Shown here one piece after another: positions 1 to 8,665 of a DNA stretch of 64,000 bases. The first letter of the stretch is position 1. Each line of letters opens with the position of its first letter. The stretch is taken from contig JAFEAL010000005.1 in assembly GCA_018266435.1 (NCBI GenBank), positions 62,001-126,000 on the forward strand, in the 5' to 3' direction. Below the pieces are notes generated by a model. That model did not search any database, had not been told where the DNA came from, and saw nothing but the letters and a program-made list of their open reading frames with translations. A program made the position numbers and the translations under genes. The stretch is from Bacteroidota bacterium (GTDB taxonomy: Bacteria; Bacteroidota; Bacteroidia; Cytophagales; Cyclobacteriaceae).

Positions 1-186
1 GGCTTCGGCATCAACTTGTTTTTTGTATTCAATAGCCTGATCGTGGGGAAGTTTCTGCAAGCGGTAAGCATACAACAGGGTAAGGGGAATATGCAGGTCT
101 TTTGCCAATTCAACAGACCAACGCAAAGCACTTTTTGAAGGCGCAGAAAAATCAATAGCGCATAAAATCCCTTTATCCATTCTCAT
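1..186 (-). CDS. Universal stress protein (UspA family), N-terminal part, cut by the window edge
   Basis: The reverse strand from 186 (or 180) reads MRMDKGILCAIDFS, followed by alternating hydrophobic strand and helix. This is the standard start of a UspA fold, where the first strand ends in a conserved Asp (here CAIDFS) that contacts the nucleotide. About 62 residues are visible and the reading frame runs off base 1. UspA proteins are cytoplasmic ATP- or AMP-binding stress proteins. The gene is divergent from the histidine kinase at 302, with a Fnr-like palindrome at 253-264 between them. A TAGGTTTG element on the minus strand (206-199) fits the Bacteroidota -7 consensus. Two ATGs (186, 180) are possible. 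The family call is firm for a fragment; the length and any second domain cannot be seen. Confidence 0.8.
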   Translation of the reverse strand, partial: MRMDKGILCAIDFSAPSKSALRWSVELAKDLHIPLTLLYAYRLQKLPHDQAIEYKKQVDAEA

Positions 187-252
187 GATTCGTTTGCTCA
201 AACCTATTTCTTTTTTCAGAATACCGTTTCAAACGTTTGTCATGGATAAAAA

Positions 253-264
253 TGATTTTTATCA
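253..264. promoter_or_regulatory. Fnr/FixK-like palindrome TGAT-TTTT-ATCA
   Basis: The sequence TGATTTTTATCA is a perfect TGAT-N4-ATCA inverted repeat, the core of the Fnr/FixK box, lying between the divergent usp and histidine-kinase genes. The outer bases are A and T instead of the classic T and A. It lies about 64 bp upstream of the start point inferred from the minus-strand element TAGGTTTG (206-199) and 38 bp before the kinase ATG at 302. Related boxes occur at 8666, 13757, 13792 and 13815. Binding itself is inferred. Confidence 0.6.
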
Positions 265-301
265 TAATGACAGGCTTATTAATTTTAGGAAATTGACCCC
301 A

Positions 302-1552
302 ATGCAGAAGAACATTTCTACCATATTCAGCACCGCATACCAGGAGATATTTCAAAGTATGTCGGAGGGGATAATTATGGTAGATGACAAAGGAATCATG
401 GCAGCGGCCAACCCGGTGGCCGAGTTATTTTTTGGATACGAAAAAAACGAAATGAACGGCAAGCATATTGAAACATTATTACCTGAGCGCTTTCGCAAGG
501 GGCATGCCGGCATGCGTCTGCATTTTCTTGCTGACCCCAAACCCAGGCGCATGGGCGTGGGCCGCGATTTGTTAGGGCTGCGTAAAGACGGCTCAGAATT
601 TCCCATCGAAATCAGCTTGAGTTATTTTCACATTCAAAACGCTGTGATGGTCATGGCTTTTGTAAGCGACATTTCGCAGCGGAAGAAAACTGAAGACGCC
701 CTCAAACGAAGCGAAGAGCAACTCATTGTTTATGCTGCCGAGTTGGAAAAAAGAGTGGAGATGCGTACTCAGGCATTGAATAAATCGGTGCTTACTCTTG
801 AAAATGAAATCAAAGAACGAAAAAAAGCCGAAGACGAAACCAAACGGTCACTTGAAAAGGAGCGTGAACTCAATGAACTGAAAACAAAATTTGTTTCCAT
901 TGCTTCGCATGAATTTCGCACCCCGTTAAGCACTATTCTCAGCTCGGCTTCACTCATTCAACAATACAAAGAGCGTGGTGAATTAGAAAAAATTGAGAAG
1001 CACATACAACGGGTAAAGTCATCGGTTAATCATCTCACGGCCATTTTAAATGATTTTCTCTCCCTCGGAAAACTGGACGAAGGCAAGGTGGAAGTTCATT
1101 ATGAAACGATTGAGGTGCAGCCCTTTCTTCAGGAGACGATTGAAGAATTATTGGCTACCCTGAAAGAGGGTCAGAAAATCAGTCTCCTGGCCGAGTCAAA
1201 ACTGAAAGAAGTAAAAACAGACCCCCGCATTTTGCGCAACATCTTGTTCAACCTAATCTCTAACGCAAGCAAATACTCAGAACCCGGAAAACCCATTGTT
1301 GTACAACATTTAAATGATCCGACCTTCCTGCATATCAGTGTAATTGATGAAGGAATCGGTATTATAAATGCTGACCAAAAACATTTATTCGACCGGTTTT
1401 ATCGGGCCAGCAACGCAGGCAATGTGCAAGGCACCGGCTTGGGGCTTAACATCGTGAAACGGTACGTTGATTTATTAAATGGTAAAATTTCTTTTATGAG
1501 CGAATACGGAGTAGGTAGTACCTTTACCATTAGCCTGCCATTAACCAAATAA
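302..1552 (+). CDS. PAS-domain sensor histidine kinase with FixL-like PAS motif
   Basis: This cytoplasmic two-component kinase has no membrane segment. From the ATG at 302, a PAS domain covers residues 10-125, a coiled-coil linker 130-190, a HisKA domain has the phospho-acceptor His at about 203 (ASHEFRTPLS), and a HATPase_c domain carries the N box (LFNLISNAS), G1 (DEGIGI) and G2 (GTGLGLNIVKRY) motifs. In the PAS domain a His (KGHAGM, base 503) and an Arg (MGVGRDLLG) sit where FixL has its heme-ligating His and its O2-contacting Arg, before RKDGSEFP. That makes heme sensing possible but not proven, since related non-heme PAS domains share part of the motif. The frame is open back to 185, but 302 is preferred: TAGGAAA lies 9 bases upstream, and the longer start would place the palindrome at 253-264 inside the gene. 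The response regulator at 1641 is probably its partner. Confidence 0.85.
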   Translation: MQKNISTIFSTAYQEIFQSMSEGIIMVDDKGIMAAANPVAELFFGYEKNEMNGKHIETLLPERFRKGHAGMRLHFLADPKPRRMGVGRDLLGLRKDGSEFPIEISLSYFHIQNAVMVMAFVSDISQRKKTEDALKRSEEQLIVYAAELEKRVEMRTQALNKSVLTLENEIKERKKAEDETKRSLEKERELNELKTKFVSIASHEFRTPLSTILSSASLIQQYKERGELEKIEKHIQRVKSSVNHLTAILNDFLSLGKLDEGKVEVHYETIEVQPFLQETIEELLATLKEGQKISLLAESKLKEVKTDPRILRNILFNLISNASKYSEPGKPIVVQHLNDPTFLHISVIDEGIGIINADQKHLFDRFYRASNAGNVQGTGLGLNIVKRYVDLLNGKISFMSEYGVGSTFTISLPLTK

Positions 1553-1640
1553 TTAGCTGTGAAATGTCACCCGGAAAAGTAAGTCAAACACACCTATATT
1601 TATCAATAATGTATTACACGGCTGTAAAAAACAATAACCA

Positions 1641-2702
1641 ATGAAAAAAATTGTTTTGATCGAAGACAACCTTGAGGTAAGAGAAAACACCCAGGAAATT
1701 TTAGAGCTGGCCAATTACCGTGTGGTCACAGCCAAAAACGGACGCGAGGGCGTAGAACTGGCTCAACGCGAAAAACCTGATTTGATTATTTGCGACATCA
1801 TGATGCCTGAATTAGATGGCTATGGAGTTTTGCATATCCTCAGCAAAAACCCTGAAACGGCCGTGATCCCCTTCATCTTTCTCACAGCCAAAACTGAAAA
1901 GACTGACATACGCAAAGGGATGAACCTGGGGGCAGACGATTACATCACCAAACCCTTTGATGATACTGACCTGCTGAACGCTATCGAAACACGGTTGCAA
2001 AAAGCTGGCATAAAACAAAAATTGTACGAAAGCACCTCCGAAGGGCTGGATGAATTTATTCGCGATGCACAAAAAGTACTTAACCTGAAAGAGCTGTGCA
2101 AGGACAAAAAAATAAAGCAATTAAAAAAGAAAGCCGAGTTATTTGCCGAAGGCGATACTCCGCTCAATGTTTATTTAGTTAAATCCGGAAGTGTGAAGGT
2201 ATTCAAATCACACCCTGATGGCAAAGAACTGATCACCTCACTTTATCATGCCAATGATTTTTTTGGATTTGAACCGATACTGGAAGACAGCGTGTACGGA
2301 GAGTCAGCCGTGGCTATGCAAGACTCTGAAATTGTATGCATTCCTAAATATGATTTTATGCTTTTGTTGCAGAGCCACCCGGATGTATCGCAAGGATTTA
2401 TTTCGTTGCTCTGCAAAAAAGTAGCTGAAAAGGAAAAACAATTATTGCACCTGGCGTATAACTCTGTTCGCCAACGCACTGCCGAAGCACTGCTACGGGT
2501 TCAACAACTCAAAGATTCCAATGAAGTTATCCAGATTTCGCGCGATGACTTAGCCAAACTGGTGGGCACTGCTTCAGAGTCAGTCATTCGTGTGCTGTCC
2601 GACTTCAAAGATGAAAAATTGATTGAGATAGACAGTGGCAAAATAAGAATTGTACAACCGACTAAATTAGAAAAAGTGGTGAGATCCAATGTGGCAAGAT
2701 AA
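1641..2702 (+). CDS. Response regulator: receiver domain fused to a Crp/Fnr-type regulator
   Basis: The protein has 353 residues. Residues 3-120 are a CheY-like receiver with the acidic pair E8/D9, phospho-acceptor D52 (CDIMMPELDG), T82 and K104 (ITKPFDD). Residues 150-270 are a cyclic-nucleotide-binding-type beta-roll, and 275-340 a Crp-type winged helix. The recognition helix (TASESVIRVL) keeps Glu313 and Arg317, the residues that read the TGA half-site in Crp and Fnr, but has Ile at the position of the Fnr Ser. There is no N-terminal Fnr-type cysteine cluster, so it is unlikely to sense O2 itself; phosphorylation by the kinase 88 bp upstream is the more likely input. Functionally it would combine FixJ and FixK in one chain. 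It is convergent with the cco accessory genes, with 3 bases between the stops. The domain calls are firm; its target genes are inferred. Confidence 0.88.
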   Translation: MKKIVLIEDNLEVRENTQEILELANYRVVTAKNGREGVELAQREKPDLIICDIMMPELDGYGVLHILSKNPETAVIPFIFLTAKTEKTDIRKGMNLGADDYITKPFDDTDLLNAIETRLQKAGIKQKLYESTSEGLDEFIRDAQKVLNLKELCKDKKIKQLKKKAELFAEGDTPLNVYLVKSGSVKVFKSHPDGKELITSLYHANDFFGFEPILEDSVYGESAVAMQDSEIVCIPKYDFMLLLQSHPDVSQGFISLLCKKVAEKEKQLLHLAYNSVRQRTAEALLRVQQLKDSNEVIQISRDDLAKLVGTASESVIRVLSDFKDEKLIEIDSGKIRIVQPTKLEKVVRSNVAR

Positions 2703-2705
2703 ATT

Positions 2706-3389
2706 TTATCGACACATCACCATATCTACCAGCGATTGGTGAGCCGGGCCATCATGGGTGTGAAAAATAAAAACCCGTGCGACCAATAAAATGCCTGAAA
2801 TAAAAAACATAGCCTTGGTGGCGTAGAGGATATTGAGGTGAAAATAGGTTATAACTTTTGAGAGTATGCCGGCCATGCCAATCATGGCAGGTAAAGTGCC
2901 GAGGCCGAAACACAACATAAACACAAACCCTTCTCGCGGTGAAGGAAGTATTACACAATACGTTAAGGCGAGTAAACTGAGCCCACAAGGAAGAAGCCCA
3001 TTGATGAGGCCAAGAGAAAAAACAGAGCCGTAATTATTTTTTTGAAGTAAAGCAGAAAACCATTTTTTTAACTGGTAAGCGATAGATGCCAGAAATGAAA
3101 AAAAGAGACCGGATCTCATTTTTCCAAAACTAACAACACTCAGTACAACTAAGGCAAGGCCAAGAACCAATGACATCACGTTTTGATAATGAGTCAGAGG
3201 GAGAGCAAACCCCACTGAAGCAACGGTTGCCCCTAAAATACTATAGGTAAGAATTCGGCCGCTGTTGTAAAGCAGCCGGCTGATCATTGTGCGTGGCGAT
3301 AAGTTGGCAACAGCCATGGCCAACGGGCTGCACATGCCTACGCAGTGCAAACTGCCCATAAAACCGATGATCAGGGCCGTGTAAAACAT
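2706..3389 (-). CDS. TauE/SafE-like (DsbD-type) membrane protein of the cbb3 assembly cluster
   Basis: This 227-residue inner-membrane protein has about six hydrophobic segments. It carries the paired motifs GSLHCVGMC (residues 12-20) and NGLLPCGLSL (about 130-139), typical of the COG2836/DsbD_2 family that accompanies ccoGHIS genes in many Bacteroidota and Proteobacteria. The cysteines and His suggest a copper or thiol role in loading the oxidase; the exact activity is not known. Its ATG overlaps the stop of fixH in TGATG, so the two are probably translationally coupled and belong to the ccoNO operon. It is the last gene of that operon. The label 'sulfite exporter' often given to this family is not supported here. 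Confidence 0.75.
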   Translation of the reverse strand: MFYTALIIGFMGSLHCVGMCSPLAMAVANLSPRTMISRLLYNSGRILTYSILGATVASVGFALPLTHYQNVMSLVLGLALVVLSVVSFGKMRSGLFFSFLASIAYQLKKWFSALLQKNNYGSVFSLGLINGLLPCGLSLLALTYCVILPSPREGFVFMLCFGLGTLPAMIGMAGILSKVITYFHLNILYATKAMFFISGILLVARVFIFHTHDGPAHQSLVDMVMCR

Positions 3390-3811
3390 CAGATGGTAAT
3401 TTGATCTTCGAAGTAATAATTTTTTCCGCTCATAGACCAGCTTAATTTTATGCGATACATGCCTTTGGCCATCGTGAGTTTAAATACTTGTTCTTGAATT
3501 GGTTTCAGTTCAAAATGTTGGTCGAGCCGGGCATTGGAGGGGCAAAACAATTTCATCTCTCCTTTTTCAAGAGTTGAGCCACCGGGAATTGTTACTGTTA
3601 TTCCACTTTGCTCGTGGTAAGTAATCATCGGCTTTTGAGTAAGCCCCTTTGTATTTTGCTCACGCTCAATTTGCTGTTGATAAGCCAACTCCTCATCGTA
3701 ATAATCTTTAGAAACCAGGCTGATGTCTTCGCGCATACACAGCATGACCAATGAACCAATGAAAACAACAAAGAGTACAAGCGAAACGAAGATCCATTTT
3801 CCAAAGTTCAT
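3389..3811 (-). CDS. ccoH: FixH/CcoH family cbb3 oxidase assembly protein
   Basis: The protein has 140 residues. One N-terminal membrane anchor (WIFVSLVLFVVFIGSLVML) is followed by the conserved stretch VSKDYYDEELAYQQQI and a periplasmic beta-rich domain. That is the FixH layout, a single-span protein needed to assemble cbb3 oxidase, probably working with the copper ATPase CcoI. It lies 12 bp after ccoG and overlaps the TauE/SafE-like gene. Length and motif fit the family well. The Bacteroidota members are diverged from rhizobial FixH, so the name rests on the KDYYxxE motif and the context. Confidence 0.85.
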   Translation of the reverse strand: MNFGKWIFVSLVLFVVFIGSLVMLCMREDISLVSKDYYDEELAYQQQIEREQNTKGLTQKPMITYHEQSGITVTIPGGSTLEKGEMKLFCPSNARLDQHFELKPIQEQVFKLTMAKGMYRIKLSWSMSGKNYYFEDQITI

Positions 3812-3823
3812 AGATAGAATAGT

Positions 3824-5257
3824 TTATCGTTTAGCATCGGTAGCGTGATGCACCGGGCCAATAAATTTTACTTTCAGGGTTTCAATGATTTTTCCTTCAT
3901 GCAAGGCATTTAATTTGATCACTGTTCTGGCATTGGTGATCGCGTTTTCAGGAATCTTGATGAAGTACACACGTTTCAACAACCCATTTGCCGGAATAAT
4001 GAGTTCTTTTCCGTCCACATTTTTTAACTCAGCCGAAGAAGGTTCTGCTATTTGCAATTCGAGTTTGATTTCTTTCAGTGTTTTGTTGATGAATTCAAAA
4101 TTATACAGATTGGTAACGTATTCACCATCGCGCTGGTAAAGCGTGCCCGGAACTTTCAATGCCGTTACCCGCACATCGTCACGATTGACCAATAAAAAAC
4201 TAAGCAGGCCAATTAAAACCATCAGCACAAATGAGTAACCAATAACTCTGGGTGTAATAATTTTTTGAATACCTTCTTTGATTGAGTGGTAAGAAGCAAA
4301 GCGAATTAACCCCTTGGGTTTTCCGATTTTTACCATTACATCATCGCAGGCATCAATGCAGGCTGTGCAGTTGACACATTCAAGTTGGGTGCCGTTGCGT
4401 ATGTCAATGCCTGTGGGGCAAACGTGCACACACAATTTGCAGTCGATGCAATCTCCTGATTTTTCAATACTTGCGTTTTTTTTAATTTTTCCTCGCGGTT
4501 CACCGCGCAACCAATCGTATGCCACCACGATGGAATCTTTGATCAGCAGTACTCCCTGCAACCGGCCATACGGGCAAACGGCAATGCAAGCTTGCTCGCG
4601 AAACTTGGCGAAGTTGAAATAAAAAATAATAGTGAAAGACAACAGGCCGATAAAACCCGCCAGATGTTCAGCGGGGGGTTCAGTTATGATTTCTCCCACC
4701 TGCTCTATGCCGATTAGGTAGGCCATGGCCGTGTGTGAGATTAAGACTGAGATGGCAATAAACAGAAAATGCTTAAGCGTTTTTTTCCAAATCTTTTCAC
4801 TGTTCAGAGGCTGGGAATTAAGCCTGCGCTGAGCCGGTGCATCGCCTTCAATCCAATACTCGATTTTGCGGAATACCATTTCCATGAAAAGCGTTTGAGG
4901 GCAGGCCCATCCACACCACAAGCGACCGTACACTACGGTGAATAAAATCACAAATACAAAAAAAATGATCAGTGTTATGGCCAGCAGAATAAAATCTTGT
5001 GGCCAAAACGGATGACCAAAAATCACAAACTTGCGCTCGAACACATTGAGCAGCAAGAGTGGTTCGCCTGCGATTTTTATAAACGGTCCTGCAAAGAATA
5101 GCGCCAACAAAAAGATGCTGAAAATAATTCTCCGTACGTGGTACCTTCCCGAAGGCTTTTTAGGATAAACCCAGACTCGTTTTCCTTTCGCATCAACCGT
5201 GGCGATGCTGTCGCGAAATTGCTCGTCATAAATATACAGTTCATCCGATTTTTCCAT
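3824..5257 (-). CDS. ccoG: CcoG (FixG/RdxA): iron-sulfur protein for cbb3 oxidase assembly
   Basis: This 477-residue membrane protein has several transmembrane segments. The first is near residues 44-60, the second near 88-110, and it ends in WCGWACPQTLFMEM. A ferredoxin-like region has two cysteine runs, CIDCKLCVHVCP and CVNCTACIDACD, enough for two [4Fe-4S] clusters. A C-terminal Ig-like periplasmic domain of about 120 residues follows. In the family CcoG is a cupric reductase that supplies Cu(I) for the CuB site of cbb3 oxidase. It sits 3 bp after ccoP and 12 bp before fixH in the same operon. All expected cysteines are present and the length is normal. Confidence 0.95.
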   Translation of the reverse strand: MEKSDELYIYDEQFRDSIATVDAKGKRVWVYPKKPSGRYHVRRIIFSIFLLALFFAGPFIKIAGEPLLLLNVFERKFVIFGHPFWPQDFILLAITLIIFFVFVILFTVVYGRLWCGWACPQTLFMEMVFRKIEYWIEGDAPAQRRLNSQPLNSEKIWKKTLKHFLFIAISVLISHTAMAYLIGIEQVGEIITEPPAEHLAGFIGLLSFTIIFYFNFAKFREQACIAVCPYGRLQGVLLIKDSIVVAYDWLRGEPRGKIKKNASIEKSGDCIDCKLCVHVCPTGIDIRNGTQLECVNCTACIDACDDVMVKIGKPKGLIRFASYHSIKEGIQKIITPRVIGYSFVLMVLIGLLSFLLVNRDDVRVTALKVPGTLYQRDGEYVTNLYNFEFINKTLKEIKLELQIAEPSSAELKNVDGKELIIPANGLLKRVYFIKIPENAITNARTVIKLNALHEGKIIETLKVKFIGPVHHATDAKR

Positions 5258-5260
5258 GCT

Positions 5261-6187
5261 TTACTTTACTGGTGCTGAGGTTTTAGTACTGTCACTTTTT
5301 TCAGGTGCGGGTTTATACAGCTCACCTTGTGGTGCTTTGGGAGCAGCCGGTTTTGAGCCCTGCAGGCTCATAACAAAAAAGGTTACATCACGCACATCAT
5401 TAATACTCATGGCCTTACCCCAGGCAGGCATTCCTTTTTCTACCACACCGTTTTTAATAGTGGAGAAAACATTTTTTATTCCTCCGCCATGAATCCAGTA
5501 TGAGTCAGTGAGGTTTGGGCCAATGGTATTTCCGCCACCATCATTGGCATGGCATGACCCACAGGCATTTCGGGCAAATACTTCTTTACCGCGCTCGATG
5601 ATTTTTTCGTCTTTGGTGTAAACCAGGGTATTTTCATCAATGGCATTTTGAGGTTGTGCAGCCGAAGCTTTTTGCTGAGAAGATTTTGCCTGGGCTACTT
5701 CTGTATCATATTCTTGTTTCATCAGCGGAAGCGAATCGGAAACATGGTAAATGAAGAAATAAACCACTGCCCACACAATGCATCCGTAAAACAGCCATTT
5801 CCACCATGGGGGCAAATGATTATCCAGTTCGCGTATGCCATCGTAATCATGCTCAAGTTCAATGTCTTTTTCCTGTTCAACAGGGACGGAGTCATTTAAT
5901 TTTTGTGAAAATTTCTCCCACCACGAGGGCGAAGGTACATACTCTTTGCCGGTTAGCTTTGCCCGTTGCAGTTCTACACGCTCAATGAAGAGGTTGAGTG
6001 TACGGATGAGAATAACCAGCACAATAATAATCAGGAAGAAGACAATGCCAATGAAGGCAACCGTGGCGTAATAAGGAAGCATCGGGCTGTTAAACGGATC
6101 TTCCCAAAAGGTTTTTTTTGCTGCCTCCTGAGCAAAGCCACTCACGGATGCCAGCAGGAACATAATGACAGAAATAATTTTTTTCAT
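5261..6187 (-). CDS. ccoP: cbb3 oxidase subunit III (CcoP), single-heme form
   Basis: The protein has 308 residues. The N-terminus has a signal-like segment, then a membrane helix at about 40-62, a FixP-type N-terminal domain, a second helix at about 130-150 (WWKWLFYGCIVWAVVYFF) and one cytochrome c domain with the heme site C209-GS-C212-H213 and a distal Met (KGMPAWG). Classic CcoP has two heme c domains; here only one CxxCH is present. I take this as the usual shorter Bacteroidota form, not a truncation, since the gene is intact and in its operon place. It passes electrons to the CcoO part of the fused subunit. A 60-bp gap separates it from ccoQ. Confidence 0.93.
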   Translation of the reverse strand: MKKIISVIMFLLASVSGFAQEAAKKTFWEDPFNSPMLPYYATVAFIGIVFFLIIIVLVILIRTLNLFIERVELQRAKLTGKEYVPSPSWWEKFSQKLNDSVPVEQEKDIELEHDYDGIRELDNHLPPWWKWLFYGCIVWAVVYFFIYHVSDSLPLMKQEYDTEVAQAKSSQQKASAAQPQNAIDENTLVYTKDEKIIERGKEVFARNACGSCHANDGGGNTIGPNLTDSYWIHGGGIKNVFSTIKNGVVEKGMPAWGKAMSINDVRDVTFFVMSLQGSKPAAPKAPQGELYKPAPEKSDSTKTSAPVK

Positions 6188-6247
6188 GTGTTTATAGTTT
6201 TATGGTATGATCACAGGTTATACCTGCAGGGATGGTGAAAAGACATT

Positions 6248-6445
6248 TCATAATGACTGTTTCTTATCGGTTGGCCTATCTTGTGCATCCAGCGGAAGTT
6301 CACTCATTTTTTGTATGAATTTTTTATCTGTGCTGAAAACCCACCACAGCAGACAAAGAAAAAAAATAAAGAAAATAACAAATGAAATCACTGGCCAAGT
6401 GGCGATGTGATCGATGTGCTGAAGTACATTTTTTTCCTTTTCCAT
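6248..6445 (-). CDS. ccoQ: Small cbb3 oxidase subunit CcoQ
   Basis: The start is taken at 6445 (MEKEKNVLQHIDHIA), giving 65 residues; the open frame extends into ccoNO, but this ATG lies 7 bp after the ccoNO stop. One transmembrane helix (WPVISFVIFFIFFLCLLWWVF) is followed by a short charged tail, the standard CcoQ/FixQ layout. The subunit stabilises the oxidase and is not catalytic. The position between ccoNO and ccoP is the canonical one. Confidence 0.85.
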   Translation of the reverse strand: MEKEKNVLQHIDHIATWPVISFVIFFIFFLCLLWWVFSTDKKFIQKMSELPLDAQDRPTDKKQSL

Positions 6446-6452
6446 AGTTGCT

Positions 6453-8585
6453 TTAGTTTTGTTCGGCCACTTTTTCTGCTTTGATATCTGTACCCAGCCG
6501 CTGCAGGTAAGCAATCAGCGCTACAATTTCTGCATCGCTGGGTACTTCAATGCCATCGGCTTTCAGGCTGCGGGCAATATCATCGGCTTGCTTTTGCAAG
6601 TCATCATTGGCTGTGGCTTCATATCCTTCTGCATAGGGCACACCAATCTTTCTTAAGGCCGTGATCTTTCCGGTTGTCAGATCCTTATCAATCGTGTGTT
6701 CGTGCAGCCACGGATAGGCCGGCATGATCGAGCCGTTTGAAACAGCATCAGGTGCCAGCATGTGGTTGTAGTGCCAGGAGTTAGAGTATTTTCCACCTAC
6801 ACGCGCCAGGTCAGGGCCGGTGCGTTTGGATCCCCACAAAAACGGGTGGTCGTAAACAAACTCTCCGGCTTTAGAATATTCGCCATATCGTTCTGTTTCT
6901 GAACGGAACGGACGCACCATTTGTGTGTGGCAGTTTACACACCCTTCGCGAATGTAAATATCTCGGCCATGCAACTCCAGTGGAGTATAGGGCTTTACAC
7001 TACTGATGGTTGGTATGTTAGATTTAATCAAAAACGTAGGAACCATTTCGATGATGCCCCCGATTAATATTGCCACTAAAGAAAGCACGGTAAAGAGAAT
7101 GGGTTTGTGTTCCAGCACCCGGTGGTGCCAGCCCGCGTTTCTGCTGGCCACATATTCTTTTACCAGCGGTGCTGCTTCGGCTTCTTCGTTGGCTACAAAT
7201 TTTCCAGCGTATGCGGTTTTAATCAGGTTGTAAGTCATGATGATGGTGCCGATTAAATACAAGGTGCCGCCCGTGGCTCGCAACATGTGCAATGGCAAAA
7301 TAGACGTGGTGGTTTCCAGGAAATTTTTATAAACTAAAAATCCTTCGGGGTTGAATTCTTTCCACATCAGACTTTGGGTCAGCCCCGAAACATACATGGG
7401 CAGCGTGTAGAAGATGATGCCCAGTGTGCCCACCCAAAAGTGAACGTTGGCCAGTTGCTTAGAATATAGTGTGGTATTCCACATGCGTGGAATGGCCCAA
7501 TAGAGTACGGCAAAAATGAGGAAGCCATTCCAGCCCAATGCGCCCAAGTGTACGTGAGCCACAATCCAATCGGTGAAGTGGGCAATGGCATTCACATTTT
7601 TTAGCGAGAGCAACGGTCCTTCTAATGTGGCCATACCATACGCAGTGATGGCTACAACCATGAATTTTAAAACCGGATCTTCACGCACACGATCCCACGC
7701 CCCACGCAAGGTCATCAACCCGTTAAGCATACCGCCCCATGAAGGGGCAATGAGCATAACAGAAAATACCGTGCCCAGCGACTGTGCCCAGTCAGGTAGG
7801 GAAGTATACAATAAATGGTGAGGGCCTGCCCAGATGTAAATAAATATCAACGACCAAAAGTGGATGATAGAAAGTTTGTATGAATAAACCGGGCGGTTGG
7901 CAGCCTTGGGCAGGAAGTAATACATCATGCCCAAAAAAGGAGTGGTAAGAAAAAATGCTACGGCATTGTGCCCATACCACCACTGCACCAGCGCATCTTG
8001 TACCCCGGCATACCATGAATAGCTTTTAAAAAGTGTAACCGGCATTTCAAACGAATTGACAATGTGCAGCACAGCCACTGTAACGAATGTGGCAATGTAA
8101 AACCAGATGGCCACATACATGTGCCGTTCTCTGCGCCTGATAATGGTACCAATCATGTTAATACCAAAAGCCACCCACACTATAGTTATGGCCACGTCAA
8201 TGGGCCACTCTAACTCGGCATATTCTTTTGAGGTAGTAAACCCCAGCGGCAACGTAATGGCTGCAGCAAGAATGATCAATTGCCAGCCCCAAAAGTGAAA
8301 CCAACTAAGGGTATCGCTGTACATCCGGGTTTTTAGCAACCGCTGCATGGAGTAATAGATGGCCCCAAACATGGCATTGCCCACAAAGGCAAAAATGATG
8401 GCATTGGTGTGCAAGGGCCGGATGCGACCAAAAGAAGTATAGGGCAAATCAAAATTAAACAGCGGGTAGAACAATTGAATGGCAGCCGTGAGGCCCACCA
8501 GCATGCCCACCAGCCCAAAGACAACTGTAGCAATAAAAAACGCCTTAACAATTTTGTTGTCGTAGTAGAACTTTTGTAACTCCAT
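6453..8585 (-). CDS. ccoNO: Fused cbb3 cytochrome c oxidase subunits I and II (CcoN-CcoO)
   Basis: The protein has 710 residues. Residues 1-470 are the CcoN catalytic subunit with about twelve helices. Expected metal ligands are visible: H59 (RPLHTN) for low-spin heme, H206 (WWYGHNAVAF) and H256/H257 (AGPHHLLY) for CuB, and H344/H346 (IVAHVHLGALGWNG) for the hemes. Residues 490-710 are CcoO: an anchor helix at about 497-519, heme c site C549-VN-C552-H553, and an axial Met in SIMPAYPWL. The enzyme is the high-affinity proton-pumping terminal oxidase used at low O2. CcoN and CcoO are separate in Proteobacteria; the fusion is typical of Bacteroidota. It is the first gene of a six-gene operon. 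An Fnr-like box lies 81 bp upstream of the start. Confidence 0.97.
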   Translation of the reverse strand: MELQKFYYDNKIVKAFFIATVVFGLVGMLVGLTAAIQLFYPLFNFDLPYTSFGRIRPLHTNAIIFAFVGNAMFGAIYYSMQRLLKTRMYSDTLSWFHFWGWQLIILAAAITLPLGFTTSKEYAELEWPIDVAITIVWVAFGINMIGTIIRRRERHMYVAIWFYIATFVTVAVLHIVNSFEMPVTLFKSYSWYAGVQDALVQWWYGHNAVAFFLTTPFLGMMYYFLPKAANRPVYSYKLSIIHFWSLIFIYIWAGPHHLLYTSLPDWAQSLGTVFSVMLIAPSWGGMLNGLMTLRGAWDRVREDPVLKFMVVAITAYGMATLEGPLLSLKNVNAIAHFTDWIVAHVHLGALGWNGFLIFAVLYWAIPRMWNTTLYSKQLANVHFWVGTLGIIFYTLPMYVSGLTQSLMWKEFNPEGFLVYKNFLETTTSILPLHMLRATGGTLYLIGTIIMTYNLIKTAYAGKFVANEEAEAAPLVKEYVASRNAGWHHRVLEHKPILFTVLSLVAILIGGIIEMVPTFLIKSNIPTISSVKPYTPLELHGRDIYIREGCVNCHTQMVRPFRSETERYGEYSKAGEFVYDHPFLWGSKRTGPDLARVGGKYSNSWHYNHMLAPDAVSNGSIMPAYPWLHEHTIDKDLTTGKITALRKIGVPYAEGYEATANDDLQKQADDIARSLKADGIEVPSDAEIVALIAYLQRLGTDIKAEKVAEQN

Positions 8586-8665
8586 GTTTAGAGGGGGTTT
8601 GAATTTTTGCGTTAAAAATATAATTGCCCGATAGGGTATTGACCGACTTATGCTTTAAAAAAATA

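Noticed and set aside
185-301. Longer start for the histidine kinase at 185 or 242
   Set aside because: It would overlap the usp start and place the Fnr-like palindrome inside the coding region. The ATG at 302 has a plausible ribosome-binding site and begins directly before the PAS domain.
2706-3389. Reading the TauE/SafE-like protein as a sulfite exporter
   Set aside because: The HCxGMC and LPCGL motifs and the ccoGH context point to oxidase assembly; no sulfur genes are nearby.
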